Source: Cyprinodon diabolis (taxonomy: Eukaryota > Chordata > Actinopteri > Cyprinodontiformes > Cyprinodontidae). From it: a stretch of DNA of 64,000 bases. Every line of letters begins with the position of its first letter. Within the stretch, counting starts at the first letter, position 1. The position numbers and the translations under genes were made by a program. This document shows, piece by piece, positions 1 to 12,610 of this stretch. The DNA lies in the NCBI GenBank assembly GCA_030533445.1, contig CM060064.1:41188287-41252286 (forward strand), written 5' to 3'. A model generated the notes under the pieces. The model had not been told where the DNA came from, made no database searches, and saw only the letters and a list, made by a program, of their open reading frames with translations.

Positions 1-1291
1 GCAATAAAAGGATTAGAAAAACTAAAAAACAACACACACAAAAAAATCGCCAAAGCTTAATGTCAAACGTTAATGTTAACATTGTATGCTGAATTCAAAA
101 AGTAAGTCAAATGACAGACATAACTCGGGTACAATCTCTGTTACTTGTGTTAAGGATGATACTTTTTATCTGGGATACCAATAAGGTTTTTGCTGTTAGT
201 AGTGGTCTCTACTGACAAGACAAGAAATGAACAATTCAACAAGGATCCCAGGGTTGTTAAATATGCTTTTGCGTTTCTCAGCACCAGCTCGCCTCTGCAG
301 CTGTGAGCTGTGTTGAACCTATAGTTGGGTTAAACTGCAGGGCGGAAGTAACATGCATCTACATTAAACGACTAAGATGCTTTGAGCTGAGGATAAAGCT
401 TAGTTAAACTGAAATATCTACTTGAATTATAAAGATCTCTCCTGATTCATAAGTGGTTTGTGTTTTTTGCCAGCCATCAGCCAACCTTGCAGACTTCCCT
501 CCCCTCCCAGAGAAGACGCCTGGGTGGAAGTTAAACACAAAACTTATTCAGATATCAAAATGCTAATATTTGGCTTATCCAAGACTTATTTGTTATTCTG
601 TGAATCTTGTTGAAATTAAAGTTAAGCTTCAGACTGAGATCATTTTATTTAACTTTTTTAAAGATTAATAATAAATGTAGCTCCTTTTCCCATCCCTGCC
701 TCCACAATAAAACTGCTGCAGATCCTCAAGGATAATAAACAAAGGAAAAGAAAAATCAGAGGAAATAATTGGGGTCCAGTCAAAACTTGTGCATTTATTT
801 TCAATAGAGGTAATAAAAATTAATGTTATGTTCATAAAACTATTTTTACTTGCCAAATAAGTTCTACATAAACTTTAAGTAATACTTCCCTATAGGCTGA
901 TAAATTTTCCACAAAAACATTTGTCAGCTCTGTAAATCATGAAAACAAAACACGCTTAAGACATGTCCAGCTTTTGGACATCTCCCATTAAAAATAACAA
1001 GTAAAGATGCCTTATCTTCAACCAATTAATAATTTATATATTTTTTTTACCTTAAATTTTTTCCTACGGTGTTTATCACACATTTTATTTTTTCTGTAAG
1101 ACTAGTCATCACAATACGGACGTATTTGGGTTTTTTCAAGATTTGTGTTTTCCTTTGATTAATAATATATATCATGAAAAATGCTGTTTAATAAAACCCT
1201 CTTTAGACTTCATAGGTCTGTCTCTCATGCTGTCACGGTTGCTAGGTAACCAAAGTTATGCAGAGTTGTTCGTGGGACTGCTGCTGAAGGC
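1..1291. other. AT-rich non-coding DNA
   Basis: No convincing coding exon, RNA gene or intact repeat is visible. The stretch has the short A/T runs typical of fish intronic or intergenic DNA. Confidence 0.5.
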
Positions 1292-1387
1292 TAGACTGTC
1301 CCAATTCACAGCTCATCCCTTCCAGCCCTCTGTGTCTTGAGGTCTTGGATGCAGGTCAAGGATGCAGCCTCTGAATTGGGACAAACC
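1292..1387. mobile_element. Short MITE-like inverted-repeat element
   Basis: A 12-bp perfect inverted repeat bounds the segment: TGTCCCAATTCA at 1297-1308 and its complement TGAATTGGGACA at 1372-1383, with about 60 bp between. The interior carries repeated GATGCAG-type words. Small elements beginning with a CTGTCCCAATTCA-type end are, from memory, frequent in teleost genomes; that link is recall, not a search. There is no coding capacity and no target-site duplication that I could define, so the exact ends are uncertain. Confidence 0.5.
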
Positions 1388-4222
1388 CTGTGTCATATTT
1401 TTATTATTTGTTGAGAAACATGAACATTTCACAAGCAAGTTTCCTTCAAGCGAGGATGATTGTAACCTAAGCTAGTTTTTGACAGCAGTGCATGTCATTT
1501 GTCATTTCTATTACGAAACATTAGAAGAAAAAAAAATAATCCCATTTGGAAGGAAAAAAATTGGAGGCCCTAAACTAATGCTCTTAAATAGGTAAATAGC
1601 CATCTTCAAAGTGCAGCATTAGGTAAAACTTGCCACAAAAAAGTCTTAACCTTAACGATATGAAAGAACAGCAGATAGACATAAGAAAAGTTGTGACTTT
1701 TCCTTTGCTCTGCAGCTGGTGTGTAATCACCCTCGGTTCCCATAAATCAAACATCAAGAAAGCTGATTTCCCGTGGCTTAGCTCTGAATGGTATGGTTTT
1801 TGGAAAAAAAATAAAAAATAAAAGAAGCTTGAGCGAGATGAAAACACCATGTGCAATGTTGCAAAATGAGTCATATATACTACAGAAGAAGCAGCCAACT
1901 GCCCCCACATATCAGGGACTTTGTGGGGTAAAGACTTGGTGGGGAGTACCAAATGGGCTCTGTTCTATTATGTATTATAATAGTTTTATGTCCATGACAC
2001 ATTGCAGTGAACTACTGAGACTGTGCCTGAAATGACTTGGCTACAACAAATAGCCCCTCATTGCCCACTGGGCCAAACTTTAAAGCACTGCATGACCATC
2101 CATAAATTCTCTTTAAGGAAAAAAAGTATCCTTCTAGCCGGATAGCTCCTGCATCTTTTAGTGCCATCACCATTTCAGAAAAGAGATAAATAGATGCAAA
2201 AGGACACAGGAAGATGGGGTCCATGGGGGTTCAATGGATGAGTTTTGTCCAACTGCAACCCACAACTGCCTCTAATACAACACCTCGACTGGCCTTTCAA
2301 GGTATAATTCTGTGTTACAACACAGCAAGGCTTGTGGAGATAATGAAAAAGTGCCACAACACAAGGGACAATAATCCAGTCCACTCAAATAATTTCCATC
2401 ATGTTTTTAAACGTAAAAAAAAGCACAACTTTCATTATATTACAACCTTGCCCAACTGAAGTATTCGATTATGGATCAGGAGAGAATAAAAGCTGTTCTT
2501 AGAATCAGCAAGGAAAACATTTTTGTTTCACGATCTTTTTTTTTTTACCAAAGCAATTCCTTGACAGATGAAATTACATAAAATGACTCAAATACACTGC
2601 CTTCCAGAACTAATGTCGTAGGCTGGAGAAAGCCTTAAAATAAACATATATTTAACATCAGTAAGAAGTGTTTTTAACTTCTGTGAACCACCAATATTTT
2701 TATCTAACTAGCTGAAGATGGGTGCAGATTTTCAACAATAAAACCATGTTGTTGGGCTGAATATTGGAGGTCAGTGTTATATCTAACTCTTCCATGTTGT
2801 TTGACACATTTCACCATCTTCATTTAATTTATAGCGCCATCCTAAAAGGTTCTGTGATGTATGAGGGAAAAAGTTAGATGAATTAACAATGAACAATGAA
2901 TCAGGATCCTGGAAAAATCATTATTGTGAAACTTGGTGTACCGAATACTATCTGTGGAGATACCATTAAGAAGTCAACCTGCAGTTTTGGATAAAAACAA
3001 AGTACAAAAGTAAATTGTTCCCCTACTGACTACTACTGAATTTTCTTATAAAAAAAAAACTGTAGGCTTATTCTAATGCAATATAAGATTCATGTATCTT
3101 AATATTTGACAATTTCTAATTAGGGTGGCAATAAAAGTGAAATGCACCGCAGTGATCAAGCTGCAGTTTGTCCCCAACTCCCACTTAACCTCAATCCAAC
3201 TTTAATACAGACCAGTTGAAACCATCATTGCCTTCTCTGATACCTAAACACAAGGAAATGCAAGAATAAAACTTTTTTTTATTCTACATGGTCACTTCTT
3301 AAAGAATATACTTAAATTCTTAAAACAAAAATAAAACTCATCTGGTTAAAGAAGTGCCCAGGGGGAACTGACTCCCATCTAACAGAGCAAAGCAAAAACA
3401 ACACCTAATTATTTCTGACTTTTATTTATATGAAGTCATGCCTCCAACTACAGTTGAAGCAATGGAAAAATAAACAGGGTTCCTCCCATGTGTTGCTGTA
3501 TTGGTGTTTTTGTGCAGGAACCAGTTTGTTTCCACCTTGAGGCAGGTGCTTGCAGCAAAACCCTGTAAGTAATGAAACCCGTTTCCACCTGCTGGGTTGA
3601 AGTTGCTCTATGCCAGCAGCTGCCTCACCAGTTTCTTTCAAACACAGCTGCAGGTCTTTGTAAGAAGAAGGAGGAAACAGACATGCAAACAAGTGCACTG
3701 GAAGTGCACAAAGCAAGACACTGTTAAACTTTAAACCAGGCTTGATCATGCAAATACTCGACATAAGAGAGTAAATGGAAGATAACCACTGGCAGTGATA
3801 ACTATATATGTAATGATGCAGCTGATGACTGGAACCAGACCCTTTACAGCTTGATCAATTAAGACACCATAGTAAGCACTACCAGGTAACCCTGAGAAAA
3901 AAAACTGTCCAGAAGAAAAAAAGTTAGTCATTAAAATATTGAGATGCCAGCTGGTCATCAGACAGAGATCAAGAGAGGGGGAGACTTTCTGCAGATAACA
4001 GTAAGGCTAAGAGCACAGCAAAGATGCTCCATTTAAAATAGTGTTTTATTTGATGTTTTCAATGTCTTTGTGTAATAAAATGAGCTCTAACAATTATTGC
4101 TCTTTTGAATGTTGCCCCAAGTGACCATTCAAGGCAGTAACATTAATTTAATACTGTTCTTTGTTGTGCTGAAGATCGTCTTTTTACCTTGAATTTGTCT
4201 AAAATTGTTATTTGCAATTCAA
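1388..4222. other. AT-rich non-coding DNA
   Basis: Small open frames occur on both strands but none has a supporting splice-site pair or recognisable product. One weak plus-strand acceptor/donor pair near 3506-3568 was seen but is not strong enough to call. No repeat boundary was identified. Confidence 0.45.
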
Positions 4223-4514
4223 CACTGGAAAAATGATCTAGAAATAAGTAACCTTTTCTTAAATTAAGTGTACTTACCCCTAATTTGAGTAGGTAAATGA
4301 GGTAGTTTGCCAATGGAATGAGTATTTTTACTCTTAAAATAAGATAATTAGATAATATGCACTTGAAATAAGATGATGTAATTGTTTTTTTCTTATTTTA
4401 AGAGTAAATTGTCTTGTTCAATTGGCAAAATGTCTCTTTTACCTCCTCAATCCAAGAAAAAATACACTTATTTTAAGAAAAAATGACTTATCTAGATTTT
4501 GATTTTTTCCAGTG
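4223..4514. mobile_element. Fold-back (palindromic) MITE
   Basis: The 292-bp segment begins CACTGGAAAAA and ends TTTTTTCCAGTG. Most of the interior is also self-complementary: ACTCTTAAAATAAG at about 4331 pairs with CTTATTTTAAGAGT at about 4393, and TTGCCAATGG near 4308 with a matching CAATTGGCAAA near 4419. The element could therefore fold into one long imperfect hairpin. This layout matches a common teleost palindromic MITE known to me from memory. It has no coding capacity, and I could not see a clear target-site duplication. Confidence 0.7.
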
Positions 4515-6889
4515 AACTTCTTAGAATCAAAATTCTGATCTTTCCAGGTGGCAATTAGGGATGATTAATTTAAATGTTCAGAGATTCCGAAATGTTTTAT
4601 GAGCCCCAGAATATCATTTTTACACAAAAATATCCCTTTCTGAGAATCTGTTCAGAAAGCTAGCTATCCCTGTAGCTGCTGGCTCTCCTCTCTGCAGCAC
4701 ATTTTGTGTACACCTGTTCATGTTTGCAATTTTTTCTGTTTCTTCTTATTGCATATTATAATCCCTATATGCAATATAACCGTTTTATACTTAAAAAAAA
4801 CCCCATAAAACTATATAAACTCTCACAATTAACTTTCTTAACCAGCAAGCTCAATTGTGTTAGGTGCTAAAAAAGGTATGAATGTGCACTCTAAAGGGGA
4901 ATGAGACCCTAGAGCATGTGATTTAAAGATAGCCACTGCCATCATTAAAAGGCTAGGTTCACCAAGCATTTCATTTTCCCTTTCTATTTCAAAATAACAA
5001 TTCAGAGCTGTAATAATAACACCTTGGTATTTCTGCTAAACAAGTTTTTTGCTTAAGTAAATTTCAAAGAGGCAAATGTCTTGTTCTTTCACAAGTTTAA
5101 CAAACCTGTGAATAATTCCTATACTCAAGTTCAACAGAACAAAAAACCTTCTGATCTTTTTCCACAGAGAATCTCCAAGTGTGCAAAGGAGACCTTGAAA
5201 ATTTTAGAGGCAAATAAAGGCAGGGCTTTATTGACAGAACTGGTTTTTAACAAACGGGCGGGGCAAAAATAAAACAAGTTTTGGCAGGAAAGGGGTTTGA
5301 AAATGGACAGAAACACTCCTTCCTGTAAAGCAAATGACTCCTGTAGTTGAAAGATGAAAAGGTTTCAGTTAAGATTTAAAGGGCAAACCCAAACTGGTGA
5401 GTTAAACACAGGAAAAGCGTCTCTGAAAGGGTTTTGCAAATGTGACATATATTTCAACTTCACCGCTCTGTACTTTACAGTAGTAAAATCACATGGAAAC
5501 CAAAAAGGTTGGTAGAGCAGGTTTTGCTTGGAGACATGAAAGGTTTTAATCATGTTGCCATTTTTTGTGATAGCTATTTAAAACTTCAAATGGTGCGGCC
5601 CTTCTCATCCCTGATCATCCTTGTTAATGCTCCTCTGCCACCTCAGTAGGGCAATCATCACAGCCCCAGTGTAAGAGCATCTTAGCAGTGGCAGGTAAGG
5701 CAGGGGGGGCTTGTCAGTAATGACTGGTTCACCAACGCTGAACCTTCCCAGAGCTGCTTGTTTCAGCAGTAATTACGACTGGGGAAAAGTGCACCATGAC
5801 TAGTCTTAAAAAGCTTACCAAGCCTTTTTTTGTGATGCCATGTCAATTTTTTTCAGAGCAGGCATAACAGTCGTTTGAGTAAAAGAGGACTTAAAAGCTA
5901 AAAAAAAAATGTCTGAAACAAAGATTCTAACAGCAGAGCCAGAAGGCTGTGATGCAGAGAGTTCAAAAATAAAACGAAATGCTGTGAAGAGTATGAGAAC
6001 CATTGGAGATTGGCTCATTGATGCTCTGTTTCCAGCGTTCAGTTCAGTTGAAGATTAAGGTGAGAGACTGGACAGGTAGAAAAAAAAAAAAGAAATACAA
6101 CAGTACAGGCCAAATACCAGAGGAGAACTACAGGCTTCAAGAGTCTGACAAAGTGATTGAAAATAACCACAAACTGAATGAAGACGGATAAGTGAGTGTC
6201 TGAAAGGGTTTTGCTGTACCACCAAAGGAAAAAAGAAAAAAAAAAATCATTATCTTGCTTCCTTGTGCCACTTTCTCTCTACACGACCCTCAGTAATCAC
6301 CTTCTTCACCCTCTCAGCGGCATCGTTCTCGCCTCCTGTTCTCATCCCATCAACCCACTCTCATCCCCTGATCTCCGGAACACACAGGTGCTTATAAGGA
6401 GAGCGCTCAAACCCTTTCTCAGTGAACTGCCCCACAGAAAGCATGAACCGACGTGCAAAGAGATTCGGGGTGCAGCTGTGGAGAGGGTGTTCATTTCCCT
6501 CACCCCGCAATTTGGGAGAAACTGAAGGACTGAGTGCAGAGGTGAATAAGGCATGAATGTAGGCAGCAGTATAAAGCAGACAAATCATAGTTAAATGATA
6601 TAATCATGTGGTACGTAAATTTATCAAAAGAAATAGGTGGAAATGCTTTATTATTTTCACCTTCATTAAATAGCAGATGTATATAGGTGTAGATTTTATG
6701 TATTAATTCATCTTAGATTTACATGTACGAGTAGACTCAGTTTTGTGCAAGACTGGACGACAAACAAAACGACAAAGTAACACTCCTCTTTCACTTTTCT
6801 AAAGAAGTGAAACTTCACTACCTCCAAATCTAGTTAATTGGAATTAATGTGCAGCCATTAATGCAGAGATACCTTCCTCTCTATGACAG
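4515..6889. other. Non-coding DNA, no gene supported
   Basis: Several open frames of 60-110 codons occur (for example near 6196-6554 on both strands), but they overlap each other in opposite directions and lack splice support. The 6250-6540 part is less AT-rich than its surroundings and may be an old repeat or a conserved element. Confidence 0.4.
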
Positions 6890-6973
6890 CTGCATTTATT
6901 TGAATCAAACCGAATCTGAAGAAGAGGAGGAGAACATGGACAACACCACGACTGGGGAAAGGATGTCAACTTG
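6890..6973 (+). CDS. Candidate internal coding exon, acidic
   Basis: An 84-nt stretch is bounded by a pyrimidine-rich acceptor (CCTTCCTCTCTATGACAG) and a GTATGA donor. The open phase (one leading base, two trailing bases) encodes a peptide with a run of glutamates (SEEEEEN) followed by MDNTTTGERMSTW. The mix of G/C third positions is unlike the surrounding AT-rich DNA. No neighbouring plus-strand exon in matching phase was found. A plus-strand acceptor/donor pair at about 7292-7331 would create a stop if joined to it. It could be an isolated exon, an old pseudo-exon or chance; I do not recognise the protein. Confidence 0.28.
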
Positions 6974-7137
6974 GTATGACAATTGTTTGGTTTTTGTTTT
7001 TTTTTTTTTACCTAGAAAATCCAAGTATGCATTTTGCACTCAGCATCTATAACATCTGTAACGGCTTGAGATGGCAAATGTGTTTCTATGGAGCGATTAG
7101 TAAACAGGTTGTAGCAGCATATCAGATAGTTATTCTA

Positions 7138-7160
7138 AATATCTGACGGTGTCAGATATT
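7138..7160. repeat. Short perfect hairpin
   Basis: AATATCTGAC (7138-7147) and its exact complement GTCAGATATT (7151-7160) are separated by three bases. No associated promoter or terminator context is visible. It may be a chance palindrome or the remnant of a small inverted-repeat element. Confidence 0.6.
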
Positions 7161-7740
7161 CATCTGGTGCTCCTTAAACCTGTCACAGAGTTCAACTCAA
7201 GATTCAGAGGCACCGACAAAGAGATATCAATTATGTTCAAAAAGACATGGTCTGTTATTTGCAAATGGCCCAAGCTGAACAATGCATGCTGGTAATTACA
7301 GAGGAGTTTACCTTACTTATAGGTTCGCGGTTGTGGGAAAGGTAAGTATAGAAAGTTATTTATGTGACTGAAAACTCTCGTGATCAGATCTGATAAAGTA
7401 AACCTAAATTTTAGGTTAAATCTTAAGATATTTTGACATGGTCATGGTCATAAGAATGTATATTGATTGTGATTTTTTTAATTGAAAATCTGTGCCAATC
7501 CTAATTAATGGTTCAGTTTGATCAGATAAAAACTGTTCAAAGTTTCTTGGCATTTGTTTGGTTCCAGCATGTGAATCAATACATTTGTACTTAATTCATC
7601 CAAATGTTTACACAGTAGTGGCCACAATCTTTTAATTTCAAATCCCTGAAAATAAAATAGAATGAAAAGAACAGAAAAGAAGTAGTAAAAGAAGTAAAGC
7701 ATGTGCATTGAGAAGATAAATTAGAATTTAATATTGTTGC

Positions 7741-7862
7741 TCTGTGATGGACTTAGGACCTGTCCAGGAGGTATACCCTGCCTATTGTTCATAGACTGCT
7801 GGAGATAGGCACCAGCCACACTGCGACACTGAGGAATTATGCTGTAGAACATGGATGAATGG
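7741..7862 (+). mobile_element. 3' fragment of tRNA-headed SINE-like repeat
   Basis: The segment reads GTGATGGACT...GGACCTGTCCAGG...GTATACCCTGCC, then GGAGATAGGCACCAGC, and ends in a GGATGAATGGA tail. The same order of words is seen in the better copy at 44837-45205. Only the 3' half is present; the tRNA-like head is missing, as expected for a 5'-truncated retroposed copy. Assignment to this teleost family rests on internal comparison plus memory of the family. Confidence 0.65.
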
Positions 7863-10502
7863 AGTTAATATTGTAAACATATGAAATACCTTGAAAAACT
7901 TGGGTGCATTTGATTAGGGTGAACAGATTGTATCTAAAAATGTTTTTTGGGGGGAGAAATAGACACAAAAATAAAGACAGAAAGTTTGAAAAGTATGATT
8001 TTGGTTTGTCTGGTCTCAATTCCTGCTTATATCTCGATTCAAGTGTAACAATCTTACTAGCAAACCAAATATATAGACTAAAATCCCCAGCACATTAAAT
8101 CAAAACAACTAGAAAAGCTTAAAGATCATGCACAGAGGGTACATCCTATGTGAAATACTTGTATTGTTAGATAGAAGTGACTGAAAATCCTGACAACAGT
8201 TGTGGTAAGCAAAATAGAAAAGGCAGCAGAATTCTGCATTAGTTCTTTGTTCTTATAAAAGCATAGATGAAAATAGATAAGAATAGTAATGTTCTTTATT
8301 ATTCTGTAGCGGGGGCATTAAAGCGGTAAACTGGCAATGAAAGCAGATGGGTACACACAAGACTATAAAATACTAAAACTACATAAAATGGAGCGGTCAT
8401 CATCAGTCATCCATCAGGAGCTAGTAGAATAACTTATATATTAAATAACTGCTATAAAAAGTAGACCCCATCCCCCCCTCTACAAAAGTCTGCAGTTGAA
8501 AATGAGACATTTAGCAGAAAAAAAAAAGTAATACTTGCTTTTGCTTCTTCAAAATCTAACCACATGTGTTAAATTGCTATCTGAGCATAGAAATCATGGC
8601 AGTGAGTGGCAAAAGCACCTAAATGTTTGTATTGGGTTTATGATGGAAAACCATTTAATAAAAAAGTTAAAAGGACAAGCTTCACTGCTTAGTTGTCAAT
8701 AAGACTAATCAGACTGATCCGCCCACATTACGCCGACAGCTTCTGGTCAATAACCGCATGAAGCATTAAGTGCTGCCATAAACCAGTGGCTTTTATCGTC
8801 AGTGGAGTCTCTGCCTAACTGCGCGTGTTGTGGGTGATCTGGATCGAGACGGAAGGAATTCAGTCATCAGTTTCAAGGCTACAACTTTGATTATTCGCAT
8901 GATGGATGATTTTAGTGATTAATTTAACAGGAAAACATTTTAACAGGAAAATTAAAGATTTTGATGACACGGCGGAGATTTATAAGATGCAACAATCAAA
9001 ATGCAGATTTTACATCAGACTAGAAATGTCAGAGATTAATCAGAGAAAATACATTTCTGCCAGCATAAGTCTTCCTTTACAGATATCAAAGGTATTAAAA
9101 CTTTTATTTGAAGGACTTAACACACACTGTTCTTAAATTGACCTAATAATATGTGTGATTCTAAACAATTCCAGTGATACATTAAACATGAGAAACAAAA
9201 GATTTTCTTAAAGACAAAAAAAAGGTATCAAAGACGAAAGTGGACAAAAGTAATAAGTAAAATTTGACTGTAAATTTGACAACAGAGTGAATACCATCCA
9301 GATTCAACATCCTGGTTTCATCTGTTTTATTTTCAATCAACAGCACTAGTGATATGATGAAGATTAAACTTTGCTACATGATATAATCCTACATACAGAG
9401 CTGAAACTAAGATTTCTGAACAGTCACTCTGGGGTAAAACAGATAATTTACATCCAAAATTTACTCAGGAGAAGGTGAGAGCGTCCACTTTGTTCTGACT
9501 TTCCTAAATGAGCGGAGCACTTATTTAACACCAAGATGAATTATGCATTTTCCTAAACCCCCCACAGTCCACTTAAAAGTAATTATTGTGTTCCAGATGC
9601 AAATGAATCTGTTGAATAAATGAGATGGCAACTTGAGAGCCAAAAAGGCTTTGCAATCATTCTTCAGTGTAATCAAGATTCTACATAAGACGGAACCTCC
9701 TGAACCATTACAACAATTAAGACACTTGAAAAACGAATCCTTTTCATCATAAAAAAAGCAAAATAAAAAAATAAAAGGACAGGTGCTTCAGAGCAAGTAT
9801 AAATGTATACATTAATTGAATAAATTCTTGATTAATCCACTAAAACATTCCTTTAAATATAAATGATTGAGGATTTGGGGTGTTTTGAACATCCTTTGTA
9901 GTATTTACTATTGTATAAAGCTATAAGTGCCTTCAGTGGATGTTTGGTCCCACCCGCAGACAGAGAAACTCAGCAAATGTGCAGTAGTCACACCAAATCT
10001 TTGAAATGCTTTTAATTGTTCCTGTCTAACCTCCAGGGTTGATAACTAAGGTGTGAACCTTCCAGGACCCTGAAATCGATCATAGAACCAATTGGCACAA
10101 TTGCGACTGCTAACTGTTATCTGGAGCAGCTAGCTTGCAGTTTAAATACATGCCTATCCTAATGTTGCAAAAACAAGGAAGAGAGGATCAGAGGTAAAAA
10201 TAGTGCATGCTAATAGAAGAAAAGGAAAAACAAACACAGGGAACAAAACAAAGGCAAAATAGTTTGACTTTTTCTCCTGCAGCTACATGGAGTTCTAAAG
10301 GCGTACAGGGGCACAATAATAAGGGGTCATTTTTTTCCTTTGAGCCTTTCATTTTTCCTCCTTCAGCACAACATTGCCTCTAAGGCAGTCCATTGCAACT
10401 TCATAACAAGTGTATTTGGTGTAGACTGTGATTCAGCATTTTGTGTTTAATTAGCAAGGCTTCAACAGGAAGTAAAAACAAAGAAACACACACAAACACC
10501 AG
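7863..10502. other. Non-coding DNA
   Basis: No exon pair with good splice sites was found on either strand. The stretch at about 8720-8890 is less AT-rich and of higher complexity than its flanks and could be a conserved non-coding element, but nothing in it identifies a function. Confidence 0.4.
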
Positions 10503-10540
10503 TAGATCTTTGGAACACCAGCAGATGTTCCAAAGATCTA
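10503..10540. repeat. Perfect 15-bp inverted repeat (hairpin)
   Basis: TAGATCTTTGGAACA (10503-10517) and TGTTCCAAAGATCTA (10526-10540) are exact complements around an 8-base spacer. The same word ACACCAG occurs just before and inside the structure, so it may have arisen by a local template-switch or duplication. No coding or RNA-gene context is visible. Confidence 0.8.
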
Positions 10541-11416
10541 TTAGAACACCTTTATCCCCTGTCGTATTTATTGCTTGACTTTTTTTTTGTTGAATCTTTG
10601 CTGCAACAGAAAAAAATTGGGATCTGACAATTTGTTAAAAACTAAAAAACTCCAAAAACAATACTGATAAATTTTTGGCATGCTTTCATAGATCTAATGA
10701 GGATTTAACTTTGCTGATTGGAAGCCACCTCAACCATCACCCTAATCTGCAGTTTCACTCAAAGGTTTTAAATCTGATTCAAATGGTGACTGTGGATGAT
10801 ACTCTAAAAGATGAATATGACTTGCATACAGAGGAAACATTGTAAATTAACAAAAAATAGTTTTAACCTAAATCTGCTGAGGGTGTGAATAATTTTGGTC
10901 TTCACTGTTTATTAACCAAACAAACTACCAGCCAACAAACTTCTGGTCTGCTAAAGCTTTAACACAGGACTTCATTCTTGTTGAAAATCAGTGTATTAAG
11001 CTTCCAACTAAGAGCCAATGAACTGTAAATATGTTGTGTGCATTCAAGGACTTCCTTATTAATATCCTTATTATACCCGCTGGAGTTGTAGTTTATGGGT
11101 CATGTTTTAGTACTTTGACTTTAAAAGATTTTAATGTCCATAACTCAACCCTTCTTACCATGCATGAAAACTCAATTAAGTCAGAGTAATCTTCAAAAAC
11201 GTATGTTATCTTAATGGATAAATTCTTAGCAGTTCCCGTAAATTGTAGACAGAGCTCAAAAGGAGATTCCTTTGAATTGTTATTTTCCTAGTAGAATAAG
11301 AGTGTGCTGATGAAGATTCTCAGTCATCCAGTTCCTAGTCATAAGAATAAGAGTGGGTACTCCAACAATTTACAAAAGAAAATAATGGGGGAAACTATTG
11401 TGCATACTGTAACTTA
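10541..11416. other. Non-coding DNA with possible Tc1-end remnant
   Basis: Around 10877-10905 the words GGGTGTGAATAATTTTGG and TCTTCACTG resemble the terminal repeat of some fish Tc1 elements that I recall. No matching opposite end is visible, so this is at best a remnant. The remainder shows nothing recognisable. Confidence 0.35.
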
Positions 11417-11443
11417 CACTCACCGGTCACTTTATTAGGTACA
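11417..11443 (+). repeat. Left terminal inverted repeat of the D-D-36-E Tc1 element
   Basis: The 27 bp beginning CACTCACCGGTCAC match the complement of 12611-12637 at 25 of 27 positions (differences at positions 11 and 27). A TA target dinucleotide sits immediately outside. Confidence 0.9.
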
Positions 11444-11564
11444 CCTGTCCAACTGCTCCTTAACACTTAATTTCTTAGCAGCCAATCACATGGCGGCAAC
11501 TCAGTGCATTTAGGCATGTAGACATGGTCAAGACAATCTCCTGCAGTTCAAACCGAGCATTAGT

Positions 11565-12605
11565 ATGGGTAAGAAAGGTGATTTGACTGACTTTGAACGT
11601 GGCATGATTGTTGGTGCTAGAAGGGCTGGTCTGAGTATTTCAGAAACTGCTGATCTACTGGGATTTTCACGCACAACCATCTCTAGGGTTTACAGAGAAT
11701 GGTCCGAAAAAGAAAAAACATCCAGTGAGCGGCAGTTCTGTGGGCGGAAATGCCTTGTTGATGCCAGAGGTCAGAGGAGAATGGCCAGACTGGTTTGAGC
11801 TGATAATAGGGCAACAGTGACTCAAATAACCACCCGTTACAACCAAGGTGGGCAGAAGAGCATCTCTGAACGCACAGTACGTCGAACTTTGAGGCAGATG
11901 GGCTACAGCAGCAGAAGACCACACCGGGTGCCACTCCTTTCAGCTAAGAACAGGGAACTGAGGCTACAATTTGCTCAAGCTAATCGAAATTGGACAATAG
12001 AAGATTGGAAAAACGTTTTCTGGTCTGATGAGTCTCGATTTCTGCTGCGACATTCGGATGGTAGGGTCAGAATTTGGCGTCTACAACATGAAAGCATGGA
12101 TCCATCCTGCCTTGTATCAACGGTTCAGGCTGGTGGTGGTGGTGTCATGGTGTGGGGAATATTTTCTTGGCACTCGGTGGGCCCCTTGGTGCCAATTGAG
12201 CATCGTTGCAACGCCACAGCCTACCTGAGTATTGTTGCTGACCATGTCCATCCCTTTATGACCACAATGTACCCAACTTCTGATGGCTACTTTCAGCAGG
12301 ATAATGCGCCATGTCATAAAGCTGGAATCATCTCAGACTGGTTTCTTGAACATGACAATGAGTTCACTGTACTCAAATGGCCTCCACAGTCACCAGATCT
12401 CAATCCAATAGAGCATCTTTGGGATGTGGTGGAACGGGAGATTCGCATCATGGATGTGCAGCCGACAAATCTGCGGCAACTGTGTGATGCCATCATGTCA
12501 ATATGGACCAAACTCCCTGAGGAATGCTTCCAGCACCTTGTTGAATCTATGCCACGAAGAATTGAGGCAGTTCTGAATGCAAAAGAGGGTCCAACCCGTT
12601 ACTAG
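11565..12605 (+). pseudogene. Tc1-type transposase, interrupted by one stop codon
   Basis: One frame of 346 codons plus stop, broken only by TGA at 11796-11798 (codon 78). The transposase would bind the inverted repeats and cut and paste the element at TA sites. The N-terminal part shows a helix-turn-helix recognition domain (ISETADLLGFSRTTISRVYREW region), and a second one (SERTVRRTLRQMGY) follows the stop. The catalytic part has the first aspartate in WSDESRF, the second in QQDNAPCHK and the glutamate in [11 protein letters not shown], all present. The length is normal for the family. No frameshift is seen, so decay is slight. The stop falls between the two DNA-binding subdomains, so only a truncated N-terminal piece would be made without readthrough. 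Confidence 0.92.
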
Positions 12606-12610
12606 CATGG

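Noticed and set aside
5081..5272. 63-codon plus-strand frame after a TTTTTCCACAG acceptor-like site
   Set aside because: No matching exon before it, and the antisense strand is equally open; probably chance.
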